Assembly (NCBI GenBank): GCA_016715065.1
Contig: JADKBN010000031.1
Location: forward strand, 186,001-250,000
Origin: Fibrobacterota bacterium
GTDB lineage: Bacteria; Fibrobacterota; Fibrobacteria; UBA5070
Reading direction: 5' to 3'
DNA length: 64,000 bases
The notes beneath the pieces are model-generated. The model had not been told where the DNA came from. It saw only the letters and a list, made by a program, of their open reading frames with translations, and searched no databases. Of this stretch, positions 51,868 through 60,173 are shown one piece after another. The position numbers and the translations under genes were made by a program. Numbering within the stretch: position 1 is the first letter of the stretch; each line of letters opens with the position of its first letter.

Positions 51868-53205
51868 TCACGCGATGATCCGGCGCGCTTCCAAGTAGTA
51901 GCGCTTTTCTTCGGCATGTCCCATGGAGAAGGACTTTTTGGGCAGCGGCCCGTTCTCCTGGACCCATGTGAACAGGCGTTCTCGAGCGATCACGGGCGTG
52001 AAGAAAATCCCGGCTCCTTCCGAAACCAGTTTCTTGGAGTCTTCCCAGCCATGGATGAAGTCGATCCGCGCGCTGGGAACCCCTTTCTGGAAGTTCCCGA
52101 ACAGCTCGTCGACCTTGGCGGTGGGGAGCTTCTTGCCCTTGTAGGAGAGCACGTACCAGTTCTTGCCATCGAAGTACCCCGCTTTGTTCTGGCCTTCCGG
52201 GGAAACCAGCAGGGCCTGCAGGTCGGCTTCCTTGATCTGGGTGACCTCTGCGGTCGCCTCGGAGAGGACCGCCTCGGTGAGTTCGGGAATGTCCTTGGTG
52301 AACACCGCGCGGTGGATGGGCTCGAAGAACAGGCCGGGCGAGTGGATGTTAACAATTTCGGCCAGCGCGAAGCGGGCCGGATGGGAGTCGATCTGGGCCT
52401 GGCTCGCGCCCTTGGCGGCAAGCTCCGTCTTGGTCTCTTCCCAGCGGGCCTTGGCCGTGGCCAGACTGTGGTTGCCATCGCCCATGGCCCAGAACAGCGG
52501 AGCGGGGCCTTGGACGGAAATCGTCTTTTCCAGGAGCGCATCCAACTTGGCCAGCACCTCCGCAAGCGCCGCACCTTCCAGTTTCCAGCCTTTGAGGTGA
52601 CCTCCCTGCTGCATCAGTTCCACGTCGTAGATGCTCTCCAGCCCGGAGGTCTTGGCGGCCAGCGCCTCCACCACGGCGCGATCCGGATCGTCGATCAGGA
52701 TCATGATGTGGGGCAGCTCCAGCGGGGCGGCGCGGCGCACGGCCAGACGCGGAGGGATGCGATCCACGATGGTGCCTTCGGTGGCGCGGATCAGGCTCTT
52801 GGAATCGCGGGCGTAGTCGTATCGTTCCAGGTCCATGGCCACCACGATCCCCTCGCGGGTGCCGGAGTGCTCCGTGGTGCGCTGGAGGTAGACCAGGCAT
52901 TCGCCCTGGCTTTCCAGGATGCCGCGCGCGGTGTAGTCGGCCATGGCCTCGTGGATCTTCTCGATCTTGGCGCCCACTTCCGGGCTTTCCAGGAAGATCT
53001 CCGGCAGGGTGATGCGAAGGGTGGAGGGAGCGGCGCCCACAGTGGACTCCACCTGGTTCCAGTAGGCATGGTCGGAAGTGTATTGGTCGCAAGCCACAAC
53101 GGCCCACTTGGAAAGATCCGTGCCGGTTTTGGGCAGCAGGACCTGGGGGATGGTGATTCCGAGCTTCTTCAGCAGGGCGGCGTGGGTTTCAGTGGGTTTG
53201 GACAT
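51868..53205 (-). CDS. DUF1015 family protein
   Basis: A 445-aa cytoplasmic protein of the DUF1015 family, recognised from 'KWAVVACDQYTSDHAYWNQVE' near the start, LYDVELMQQ-like ESIYDVELMQQGGHLKG, and the hallmark AMGDGNHSLATAKA in the middle. DUF1015 proteins are widespread; in some genomes they lie near serine or amino-acid metabolism genes, but the reaction is unproven. The ATG at 53205 has GGGAG 7 nt upstream. Divergent from slyX. Confidence 0.9.
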   Translation of the reverse strand: MSKPTETHAALLKKLGITIPQVLLPKTGTDLSKWAVVACDQYTSDHAYWNQVESTVGAAPSTLRITLPEIFLESPEVGAKIEKIHEAMADYTARGILESQGECLVYLQRTTEHSGTREGIVVAMDLERYDYARDSKSLIRATEGTIVDRIPPRLAVRRAAPLELPHIMILIDDPDRAVVEALAAKTSGLESIYDVELMQQGGHLKGWKLEGAALAEVLAKLDALLEKTISVQGPAPLFWAMGDGNHSLATAKARWEETKTELAAKGASQAQIDSHPARFALAEIVNIHSPGLFFEPIHRAVFTKDIPELTEAVLSEATAEVTQIKEADLQALLVSPEGQNKAGYFDGKNWYVLSYKGKKLPTAKVDELFGNFQKGVPSARIDFIHGWEDSKKLVSEGAGIFFTPVIARERLFTWVQENGPLPKKSFSMGHAEEKRYYLEARRIIA

Positions 53206-53286
53206 AATGGATCTCCCGGTGGATTGCGAAGTCTACGCCATTTTAGAAATCCGCAACGGCCTCGGGGTTCGCTACCATTGTCGCCC

Positions 53287-53490
53287 ATGACCGACAACGA
53301 ACCGAGGCTCGACGAGCTGGAAATCCGCCTGTCCCACAGCGAACGCACCGTGGAGCAACTCCACGAGGTGGTGCTGCTCTTGAAGGGAGATCTGGATCGT
53401 CTGGCCCGGAAGTTCGAAGAGCTCAAAGACCAGATGGAAACAGGCGGACAAGAGACCGGCCCCGCCGACGACCGGCCGCCTCACTGGTGA
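53287..53490 (+). CDS. slyX: SlyX family protein
   Basis: 67 aa: MTDNEPRLDELEIRLSHSER, then 'TVEQLHEVVLLLKGDLDRLA' and RKFEELKDQME, closing with DRPPHW. The coiled-coil heptads and the RPPH(Y/W) ending are diagnostic for SlyX. Its function is unknown, although in enterobacteria it lies near slyD. Its TGA overlaps the GTG of the next gene (GTGA, 53487-53490). Confidence 0.85.
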   Translation: MTDNEPRLDELEIRLSHSERTVEQLHEVVLLLKGDLDRLARKFEELKDQMETGGQETGPADDRPPHW

Positions 53491-54062
53491 GTGCACCAAG
53501 AATCCTGGTTCTGGCGACAGGAATGACGCTTCAATTTTTGACGGGATGCCTGCTGGGTTTGCCGGTGACCCAAAAGCCAGCTACCGATACGGTCGATATC
53601 GTGGCCACCGATTTCATGGCGGATAGCGCTTATAGCATCATGGTGAATTTCACGGCCTGCTGTACCGAAAGGATCACTTGCAAAAGCATGGGCTTTCCAT
53701 TCCGCAGCGATACTGTGTCGTTTCTGTTGCGGCCGCAGGCAAACCGGGTTTCGATCCCGCTGGTGTATCCCAAACTCACTGAGTGCCCGTTTGAATTCAC
53801 CTCCCTCTTTATTGGGAGCCGTGTTTTCGTAGGCTCGGGACGGGACTTCATCTTTGTGAAGAATCTCGCCTATCCCCGACTTCAAGGGGCCATCAATGCG
53901 GACTGTTTCCAGATAACCGCAGAAGACGAAAAACGGCATCCAGAATGCGCGTACCCCTTGATTTTCAACCTTCCCGGACACAGAGATACCATCAGCATAG
54001 GGCGGAGACAATCACGATCACCGTCTTCATCGCGTTTGCCGTTGCTGCAGGAGGCTGCATGA
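53487..54062 (+). CDS. Small lipoprotein of unknown function
   Basis: 191 aa from GTG 53487, coupled to slyX by a GTGA overlap. The N-terminus has a hydrophobic run ending in the lipobox FLTGC. The mature part holds paired Cys (TACCTERITCKSMGF, ECPFEF, DCFQI, ECAYPL), suggesting disulfides in the periplasm. The C-terminal ~20 residues (GRRQSRSPSSSRLPLLQEAA) are of low complexity, so a late frameshift is possible. The stop overlaps the start of the 41-aa gene as ATGA. Confidence 0.7.
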   Translation: MSAPRILVLATGMTLQFLTGCLLGLPVTQKPATDTVDIVATDFMADSAYSIMVNFTACCTERITCKSMGFPFRSDTVSFLLRPQANRVSIPLVYPKLTECPFEFTSLFIGSRVFVGSGRDFIFVKNLAYPRLQGAINADCFQITAEDEKRHPECAYPLIFNLPGHRDTISIGRRQSRSPSSSRLPLLQEAA

Positions 54063-54184
54063 ATCCACTCCATCCATCCAATATCCGCCGGAGCCTGTTG
54101 ACTCCGCGGGACGTTTCAAGGCGGTTGAGGCGATCTTCCCTTCGAAATCGCGCCGGGCGCGAAAAAGCCGATGTGACGCCGTGA
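54059..54184 (+). CDS. 41-aa Arg-rich small protein
   Basis: ATG 54059 follows a consensus AGGAGG (54049-54054) and overlaps the preceding stop as ATGA. Reads MNPLHPSNIRRSLLTPRDVS, then RRLRRSSLRNRAGREKADVT and P, ending at TGA 54184, which overlaps the GTG of the next gene as GTGA. The double stop/start coupling and the strong ribosome site support translation. It could be a true microprotein or only a leader that couples the two neighbours. No family is recognised. Confidence 0.5.
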   Translation: MNPLHPSNIRRSLLTPRDVSRRLRRSSLRNRAGREKADVTP

Positions 54185-55290
54185 GCGGACTCCTTCGCGA
54201 TTGCCTGCTGGCTCTGGTTTGGCTGCTGCACCCGAAAAGGTCGCGAAAGGACTGTACCGTGCGCGGCAAGACGTACCGCGGAACGGTTTTTCGGAAAAGC
54301 CAATTCTCGACGGTTCGGTTCGAGAAGGTGACGTTTGAACGCTGTCGGTTTGATCTCGTCACGGTGGAGGATTGCGTATTCATCGATTGTGTGTTCAAAG
54401 ACGTTTCGATCTTGAGCGGGGTTTGGACCGATACGCGTTTTCAAGGCGGGCACTTCTCGAACGTGCATATGCGGCAGTCGCCCGAGTCGGACGATGCCGT
54501 AACCTGGGAACGGCTGCAGTTCGAATCACTGGCTATCGAGCAGTGGTTTCCGGTCGATCGCTCTGGGCATTGGCGCCAGTGTACGTTTCGGAAAGTCCAG
54601 TTCATCGATGACGATTTTCATGCGATCACGATGTATGACCCGCGTTTTGTGCTGTGCAGTTTCCGGGGCGTACGCTTTCCCAATTCGCCTACGGGCCACT
54701 TCGAAGGCTGCCACTTTGCGAACAACCTGGCCATGGTTCCGGGGGTGGGGGGGGTGTTCAAACACGTGAAGTTCCACGAGCCCGCCGGAGTTCGTGTTTT
54801 GGGCCCCGTGGAGGATGGGGAGTTTTTGCCATCCCAGCGGTTGGTGTCGCTGGAACAGGCGACTCGGGTGGTGATCCAAGCGCCTCAATTTGGAGTGGTG
54901 GTGAGAGGCGCCGAAGACGTGCGAGTGGAAGGTGCCAGCGGCAATGATGTGGGCTTTTTTGGTGACGGGAAGCGGGTCGTGGTAGAGAATGTGGTGGGCA
55001 AGTGGTTTATCTTGCACAGTGGAACCTATGAAGACTGTGTTTTCCGCAATATCGAGGTGGATGGCCTTGATCTCACATCCGCCCACTTTGTGCGTTGCGA
55101 ATTCCAGAACGTGTTGGTCAAACGCACCCTTCTCATGTCCGGCGAGGTCGCCACGTTTCTCGATTGCAAGTTTGATCGGTTCCGGCGCCTCCCGCAAGTG
55201 GCTGCGGATTCCTACTCCAACCAACCTCCCCATGCGGATTTCCTCTTCCCCTTTGAAATTACTCCGGGCGTGAACAAGCCGCAATCCTGA
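54181..55290 (+). CDS. Pentapeptide-like repeat protein
   Basis: 369 aa from GTG 54181. Long runs of loosely repeated five-residue units with aromatic or aliphatic centres and frequent Cys (e.g. STVRFEKVTFERCRFDLVTV, EDCVFIDCVFKDVSILSG, DCVFRNIEVDGLDLTSAHFV, RCEFQNVLV) form a right-handed quadrilateral beta-helix. Some family members mimic DNA to protect gyrase; most have no known role. A weak hydrophobic N-terminus (LLRDCLLALVWLL) could anchor it to the membrane. It is the last gene of the slyX run. Confidence 0.75.
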   Translation: MSGLLRDCLLALVWLLHPKRSRKDCTVRGKTYRGTVFRKSQFSTVRFEKVTFERCRFDLVTVEDCVFIDCVFKDVSILSGVWTDTRFQGGHFSNVHMRQSPESDDAVTWERLQFESLAIEQWFPVDRSGHWRQCTFRKVQFIDDDFHAITMYDPRFVLCSFRGVRFPNSPTGHFEGCHFANNLAMVPGVGGVFKHVKFHEPAGVRVLGPVEDGEFLPSQRLVSLEQATRVVIQAPQFGVVVRGAEDVRVEGASGNDVGFFGDGKRVVVENVVGKWFILHSGTYEDCVFRNIEVDGLDLTSAHFVRCEFQNVLVKRTLLMSGEVATFLDCKFDRFRRLPQVAADSYSNQPPHADFLFPFEITPGVNKPQS

Positions 55291-55571
55291 TCTGGGTAAG
55301 CAAACGCACTGGGGATTCCTTCTTGTCTGACCGATCCTTCCACCAACCGCTTGCAAGCATGGCAGGTGAAGGGTATGTAGGCAAAGCGAGCCCCCATGGC
55401 CAGCGGACAATTCGGCGGAATAGGCGGTGGCCATCTCGGAAAGATCCGTCCAATCCTGGTGCCCTTCGTTTCGCATCCACAGTTTGAAAGTCACCGACCC
55501 CTTGGCGGATGGATCTGCGTGGGTGAGCTTGCACAAAGGCTCCGAGCGCGTTTTGAGTCATCTCGCTCGGT

Positions 55572-56519
55572 TCAAGGTCGCGAGAGTCGAACCCCACAAG
55601 CAGCCGACATGGTTTCGCCCGGCTCCAACACGGCCAGCCCCATCCCGTTGTTGAAAGCGTCCGGTGCGCAGGTCATCGGTTCGATCGCCAGACAATGACG
55701 CAAGGGATGGGTGAAGACCTGGACATACCCGAACTTGCCGGGGCCTGTCTCCTGCCAGACTTCCAAGGCCAGATCCTGACCGGGATCGATCAGGCGGGTG
55801 GTCTGGATCTTGGACTTGGTCGTTAATTCCATGCAGGCGTCCAGGAATTCTTCGCCGATCGCCTCCGGCTTGGAAAACCGTCCCAAAGGCGCCTTCCTGC
55901 CATCCGGCACGGCACGCTCGGTCATGGACAATTTTTTACCTGCGGGCAGCTCCAGCAGGCAAGGCTTCACACTGTCGCAAAGTCGAAAATACGGATGCCA
56001 CCCAAGCCCTGCGGGGATCCTGGTCTTGCCTCGATTTTCCAGGGAAAAGGTCAGAGCCAATCCGCCATCGGCCAATTGGTAGCGAAATGAAACTCGCACG
56101 GGAAACGGATACCCTGCCCAGCCCTTGGAATCCAAGGTCAGCTCGAAGGAAGGATCCGCCGGCCTCCGCGAGGCCAACCGAAACGTCTCGAAGCAGACCG
56201 TGCCGTGGATGGCGTGTCCGCCCTGCGGTTTGAAGTTCTTGACCGGCTGGTGGACCTTGCCATCGAATTCGTAACGCGCTTCCCGGATGCGGTTGGGCCA
56301 CGGAGCCAGCATCGCGCCCTTGGACCACCGGTGGCGCTCCATCTCGCGCTCGGTGCGCATCGGCATCATCACCTCGCGGATCCGGCCCTCGGGATCGGGC
56401 AAACCGAGCCTGTGCACCGTTCCTCCCCGGGTGGGAAGGGCGGAGACGAAGGCTCCCGAGGAATGATCCTGCAGCTCCAGAATGGGAAATTGGCCAAGGG
56501 TCGATTCGGTCAGTTTCAT
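55572..56519 (-). CDS. Aldose 1-epimerase (galactose mutarotase family)
   Basis: A 315-aa galactose-mutarotase-like protein. It interconverts alpha and beta anomers of aldoses or hexose phosphates. Family landmarks are LAPWPNRIREARYEFDGK, 'HAIHGTVCFETFRLASRR', GLGWHPYFRL (conserved His) and the C-terminal CLAIEPMTCAPDAFNNG with the conserved Glu. No signal peptide; cytoplasmic. It lies 61 bp downstream of the TIGR02171 gene on the same strand. Confidence 0.92.
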   Translation of the reverse strand: MKLTESTLGQFPILELQDHSSGAFVSALPTRGGTVHRLGLPDPEGRIREVMMPMRTEREMERHRWSKGAMLAPWPNRIREARYEFDGKVHQPVKNFKPQGGHAIHGTVCFETFRLASRRPADPSFELTLDSKGWAGYPFPVRVSFRYQLADGGLALTFSLENRGKTRIPAGLGWHPYFRLCDSVKPCLLELPAGKKLSMTERAVPDGRKAPLGRFSKPEAIGEEFLDACMELTTKSKIQTTRLIDPGQDLALEVWQETGPGKFGYVQVFTHPLRHCLAIEPMTCAPDAFNNGMGLAVLEPGETMSAACGVRLSRP

Positions 56520-56580
56520 GGGTACGCGAAAACGTACATCCGAGGGCGCCCTCCAGAAACGAGTCCATGTCCCGCGACGT

Positions 56581-59337
56581 TCATCGCAGATGGGAACCGA
56601 TCACGCTATCCAGACGTCGGCTGAACTTGCGCGCACCATCAGGATTGAGGTGGTCGGTGTTCACCGCTTCGGAGTCCACGAAGTCGTGTTTGCCATCCAG
56701 GTAGGCGTCGTAGAAGAAAAAGCCCGGGTATTTGCTTTCCCACGCCACCACCCTGTCCACCAACTTGTGATACTGGTCCCAATCGGGACCGTAGCGAGTC
56801 GCGGCATTGGTCTTCGCGTATGCTGGATTTTCAGGGTACTTGACGAGAAAATAGAGCATTCCCTTTTTCGTCACGTCGCGCACCATCGCCTCCAGAATCG
56901 CCATGTTGTCATCCACATGCGGATTGGAATCGGTTTGGCCATCCATGCCGGAGTGGAACGAAAACTGCGTGCCCCAACCTCGATACGGAATCTCGTAGAT
57001 CCACCCACCGGTCGGGTCCATGGTTTCCCTACCCTGCAGCTTGGACACATGTTCCGCGACCATCTCCTTGAAACCACTGGCGAAGCCGCCGATCCAGAAG
57101 CCATGGTTGCGGTCATACGCATACCCGGGTGAAGCCTCCATCGCCCTCCATGTGGATCGTGTGGTGAGCCAAGGCGATTCGTACATCCATCCGGGCATGA
57201 AGGAATTGACGACCACCTTGAGATGGGGGGCGTGCGGCAGAACATACTGGCGAAGGATTTCGTCTTGGTTCAAAAGCACCGCTCCGGCGAATCCGAACTG
57301 GTGCGCCCTGATGGAATGCATCTCAAGCGGAAGGACCGCGTATGCGGTGTGGCTGCTGCCCAAGACCACCGCATCCACCGAATCGTGCCGCGCCCACCAA
57401 TCGTTCAAGCGGAAATCGATTTCCACGTTCACGTAGCGTCCCGCGCTATCGGGGTCCGCCCGCCCTGGCGACAGGTCGACCGGCGCACCGAGCCAAAGGG
57501 CGGGTTGCCACAGTTCCTGCCCGGAAGCGATCCGGACGGTGGCGCCGGACATCAAATCCAGTGCATAGATGCTCTTGTAGGTTCCGTTGTGGTCGATCGC
57601 ACCACTGACTGCCCAGCGGGGAATGTTGGACCACTCCAGATGGTCCCATTGGCGCTCTCCCGAAGGTGCAGGGTACCAGCGCAACAATTTCCCGGAGGGA
57701 TCGGTCAGAAATGCGATTTCGTGGATCCCGTAAGGACGACCGACCACTTTCGAGACACCGGCAAAGCCGAAGTCGAGAAACAAGGCCTGACCCGCGTCGT
57801 CCGGCGAGGCGCTCACATTGCAGACCTGCGAGGTGTCTCCGGGATCCTTTCCGTTCAGCGGGGCGACGAACAAGATGCGATCCAGCCCGGCAGCCATATC
57901 CCATTGGCGCAAGCGACGATAACCCGAGTACAGGTAAGAGCCGCTCCTGCCGTCGTGGTAGCTGCCCGAAGGCACCCAGGTTTCCTGGGAGTCTACCGTC
58001 CCTTGCTTCCAACGGTGCGCCACCGTGCGTGTCGTCGCCCATTCGCTGGAGCTGTTGTCCAAAGCCATCGAAGCGATCAGAAAGGTGTCTTCGGCCGTCG
58101 CGTACCAGCGAGGGATGGCGCCCTCGCCAATATCCGTCACCACCGTGTCGTTGCGCGCCAGCCGACGCACCTTGATCCTGGATGGGCCTCGCGAACCTTC
58201 CATGGCGGTGCTCCACGCGACCCACCTTCCGTCAGGCGAGATGGCGGGATGGAAGACGGGTTCGCGATCGGGGAGGCTCCTCACTGTCGGGTCGGATTCG
58301 GAATAATCGACCCACGAAAGAGTCCCCTTTCCCATCCATCGATTGACGAACACGAGCCGCGCCGATCGGAACCCCAAGGACTTGGCGAGGCTGTTCGAAG
58401 CGAGCGTCACGCGAGGAGCGGAGATGATCCCGCCCGACGCGTTCGCGAAGCTCGGAAAAAACGACCCGCGTGCCAGACGAAATCCGACATACTCCGCACG
58501 GGAGGAGCGGTAGGCCGCATAGGTGGCGGTTCTCGCGGCGGGACGAAGATTCCACAATCCGTAGTTGAACGCCCCTCCCTTCAGGGGTATGTCCGGCAGG
58601 TCGCCAGGATTCTCCTGACCCGCGAAATCCTCCACGGTGTCTTTCAGATACCCGCCCTTCCAGTCTCCCACCCATTCCATGACGTTGCCCGCCATGTCGT
58701 GGAGCCCCCAAGCGTTGGGCTTGAGGATCCCTACCGGGTGGGGTCGCCCCTTGGAGTTGGATTTGTGCCACGAGTATTGATCGGCCAGTACGGAATCTCC
58801 CGCCGTTCCCCACGAGAAGGTGGTGGTGCTTCCCGCCCGCGCGGCGGCTTCCCACTCGGCTTCGGTCGGCAGACGCCAGCCGGCACGGTCCATGCGCACC
58901 GAAAGCTCCGCGATATCCAAGGCGGATCCGAGGGAATCCAGCCGCACCGAGGCGTATTGGTACACCGAGTCCAATCCATCACGACGCGACCTCGCGTTGG
59001 CCGCCAGCACGGCATCGAACCAGGAAACGTTCGTGACGGGAAGACTGTCGCCGACCACACTTGACGGATTTCGTCCACGCAGCAGTTTGTACTCGGCCTG
59101 CGTCATCTCCCCCGTGTCGATCCAAAGGTCGTGCGTGAAACGAACCCAACCAGGATTCTCCTCCGGTCGAGCCGTCGAATCGTCCGAGCCTATCCGAAAT
59201 GCCGTCCCTGCCAACGGCACCAGGCACGCCGGACCCGGCGGATCCGACACGGCAGGTCCCGCTTCGGTCGAGACCACGTGGCTGAGTCGGCAGGAGCAGA
59301 ACACCAAGACCCCGAGGGGAAGGATGCGACCTTTCAT
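56581..59337 (-). CDS. TIGR02171 family lipoprotein: FGE-like, propeller and SGNH domains
   Basis: 918 aa from ATG 59337 (MKGRILPLGVLVFCSC, probable lipoprotein signal). The order is a SUMF1/FGE-like domain (~40-305: FRIGSDDS, GEMTQAEYKLL, PVTNVSWFDAVLAAN, RLPTEAEWEAAARAG, GLHDMAGNVMEWVGDW, GFRLARG), a TolB/WD-like propeller (~340-640: HPAISPDGRWVAWST), and an SGNH-hydrolase-like domain (VVLGSSHT near 660, NTDHLNPDGA near 899). This matches the Fibrobacter paralogous family TIGR02171, whose function is unknown. The start overlaps the preceding stop as ATGA. Paired with the AlgJ-like gene upstream, a role in surface glycan modification is plausible (inference). Confidence 0.85.
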   Translation of the reverse strand: MKGRILPLGVLVFCSCRLSHVVSTEAGPAVSDPPGPACLVPLAGTAFRIGSDDSTARPEENPGWVRFTHDLWIDTGEMTQAEYKLLRGRNPSSVVGDSLPVTNVSWFDAVLAANARSRRDGLDSVYQYASVRLDSLGSALDIAELSVRMDRAGWRLPTEAEWEAAARAGSTTTFSWGTAGDSVLADQYSWHKSNSKGRPHPVGILKPNAWGLHDMAGNVMEWVGDWKGGYLKDTVEDFAGQENPGDLPDIPLKGGAFNYGLWNLRPAARTATYAAYRSSRAEYVGFRLARGSFFPSFANASGGIISAPRVTLASNSLAKSLGFRSARLVFVNRWMGKGTLSWVDYSESDPTVRSLPDREPVFHPAISPDGRWVAWSTAMEGSRGPSRIKVRRLARNDTVVTDIGEGAIPRWYATAEDTFLIASMALDNSSSEWATTRTVAHRWKQGTVDSQETWVPSGSYHDGRSGSYLYSGYRRLRQWDMAAGLDRILFVAPLNGKDPGDTSQVCNVSASPDDAGQALFLDFGFAGVSKVVGRPYGIHEIAFLTDPSGKLLRWYPAPSGERQWDHLEWSNIPRWAVSGAIDHNGTYKSIYALDLMSGATVRIASGQELWQPALWLGAPVDLSPGRADPDSAGRYVNVEIDFRLNDWWARHDSVDAVVLGSSHTAYAVLPLEMHSIRAHQFGFAGAVLLNQDEILRQYVLPHAPHLKVVVNSFMPGWMYESPWLTTRSTWRAMEASPGYAYDRNHGFWIGGFASGFKEMVAEHVSKLQGRETMDPTGGWIYEIPYRGWGTQFSFHSGMDGQTDSNPHVDDNMAILEAMVRDVTKKGMLYFLVKYPENPAYAKTNAATRYGPDWDQYHKLVDRVVAWESKYPGFFFYDAYLDGKHDFVDSEAVNTDHLNPDGARKFSRRLDSVIGSHLR

Positions 59338-60173
59338 GAACCGTCTCCATCCACAACCAGCGCTTCCCACCTTGACTTGGCTTTCTCGTTGAGTGAATCG
59401 CCCGCCAATGCGAAGGCGAGATGTTCGCGCGCTCCGGGGAGATCTCCGCGCGCCTCCAGCACCAATCCCAGATTCCCTTCCGCTTCCGGCATGCCAGGGA
59501 CAAGTTCGGATGCCTTGCGAAAGCAATTCTCCGACTCCATCATATCCTGTCGCTTCCACAGGAGCAAGCCGCGATGCACGATCAGAGATGCCTCGAGCAC
59601 ATCGGAATCCGATGTCTCCAGGCGGTAGGCTGGTCTCTTGGCCAATTGGAAGGCCGAATCATAGAAGGTGGACGTTCGCTCCAGCCCTCCCCGCAATGTT
59701 TCCACGAACCTTCCTCCCTTGGTGCGAAGCGTCACGTGCCCGGGCAAAAGCACGGGCCGAAGCTCCAGATCCAAGGCTTTTCCCAGCCGAATCCAGATCC
59801 AGGCAAGCGCTGTGCAACCGCCTCGGCGCCGCTGCCAAGCCAACGAAGGAACCAAGTCGGTGTCGTCGGGAGCATCCACCGGAACAATCCCCCGGGGAGA
59901 GTTCATCCAAGCGGCGATCGCGGCGATTTTTTCCTCTTCCGAAGCGCTTCCTTCGACCAAGCTCGACATTTTCCGTCCAACCGAGTCGACATCGGCCATC
60001 CACATCGCGGGGGACGGGCCGAATCCCAGCTGTCGACGAAGGTCGGCATCCGACCCCCCGATGGAAGCGTCGATCGGCCCGGACCTTTCCGCTCCCCTGT
60101 CGCAGGAGCCGAAAAGGACGACGATTCCCGTCAATGTCGCCACGAACCAGGAAGACTTCACTTCGCGGACCAT
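59334..60173 (-). CDS. Lipoprotein with transglutaminase-like (SirB1-type) and TPR domains
   Basis: 279 aa from ATG 60173 (MVREVKSSWFVATLTGIVVL, lipobox FGSC). The middle holds 'RRRGGCTALAWIWIRLGKAL' followed by LLPGHVTLR; the Cys and His match the SirB1 N-terminal transglutaminase-like fold. TPR units close the protein (ASLIVHRGLLLWKR…, 'PEAEGNLGLVLEARGDLPGA'). Its start lies inside the end of the AlgJ-like gene and its stop overlaps the TIGR02171 start (ATGA), so it is tightly built into this operon. Acting as a peptidase or as a scaffold are both possible. Confidence 0.75.
   Translation of the reverse strand: MVREVKSSWFVATLTGIVVLFGSCDRGAERSGPIDASIGGSDADLRRQLGFGPSPAMWMADVDSVGRKMSSLVEGSASEEEKIAAIAAWMNSPRGIVPVDAPDDTDLVPSLAWQRRRGGCTALAWIWIRLGKALDLELRPVLLPGHVTLRTKGGRFVETLRGGLERTSTFYDSAFQLAKRPAYRLETSDSDVLEASLIVHRGLLLWKRQDMMESENCFRKASELVPGMPEAEGNLGLVLEARGDLPGAREHLAFALAGDSLNEKAKSRWEALVVDGDGS

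Noticed and set aside
55212..55397. Possible intact small CxxC protein on the minus strand
   Set aside because: It needs a frame change to join its apparent N-terminal part and overlaps the pentapeptide gene end; reported only as a possible fragment.
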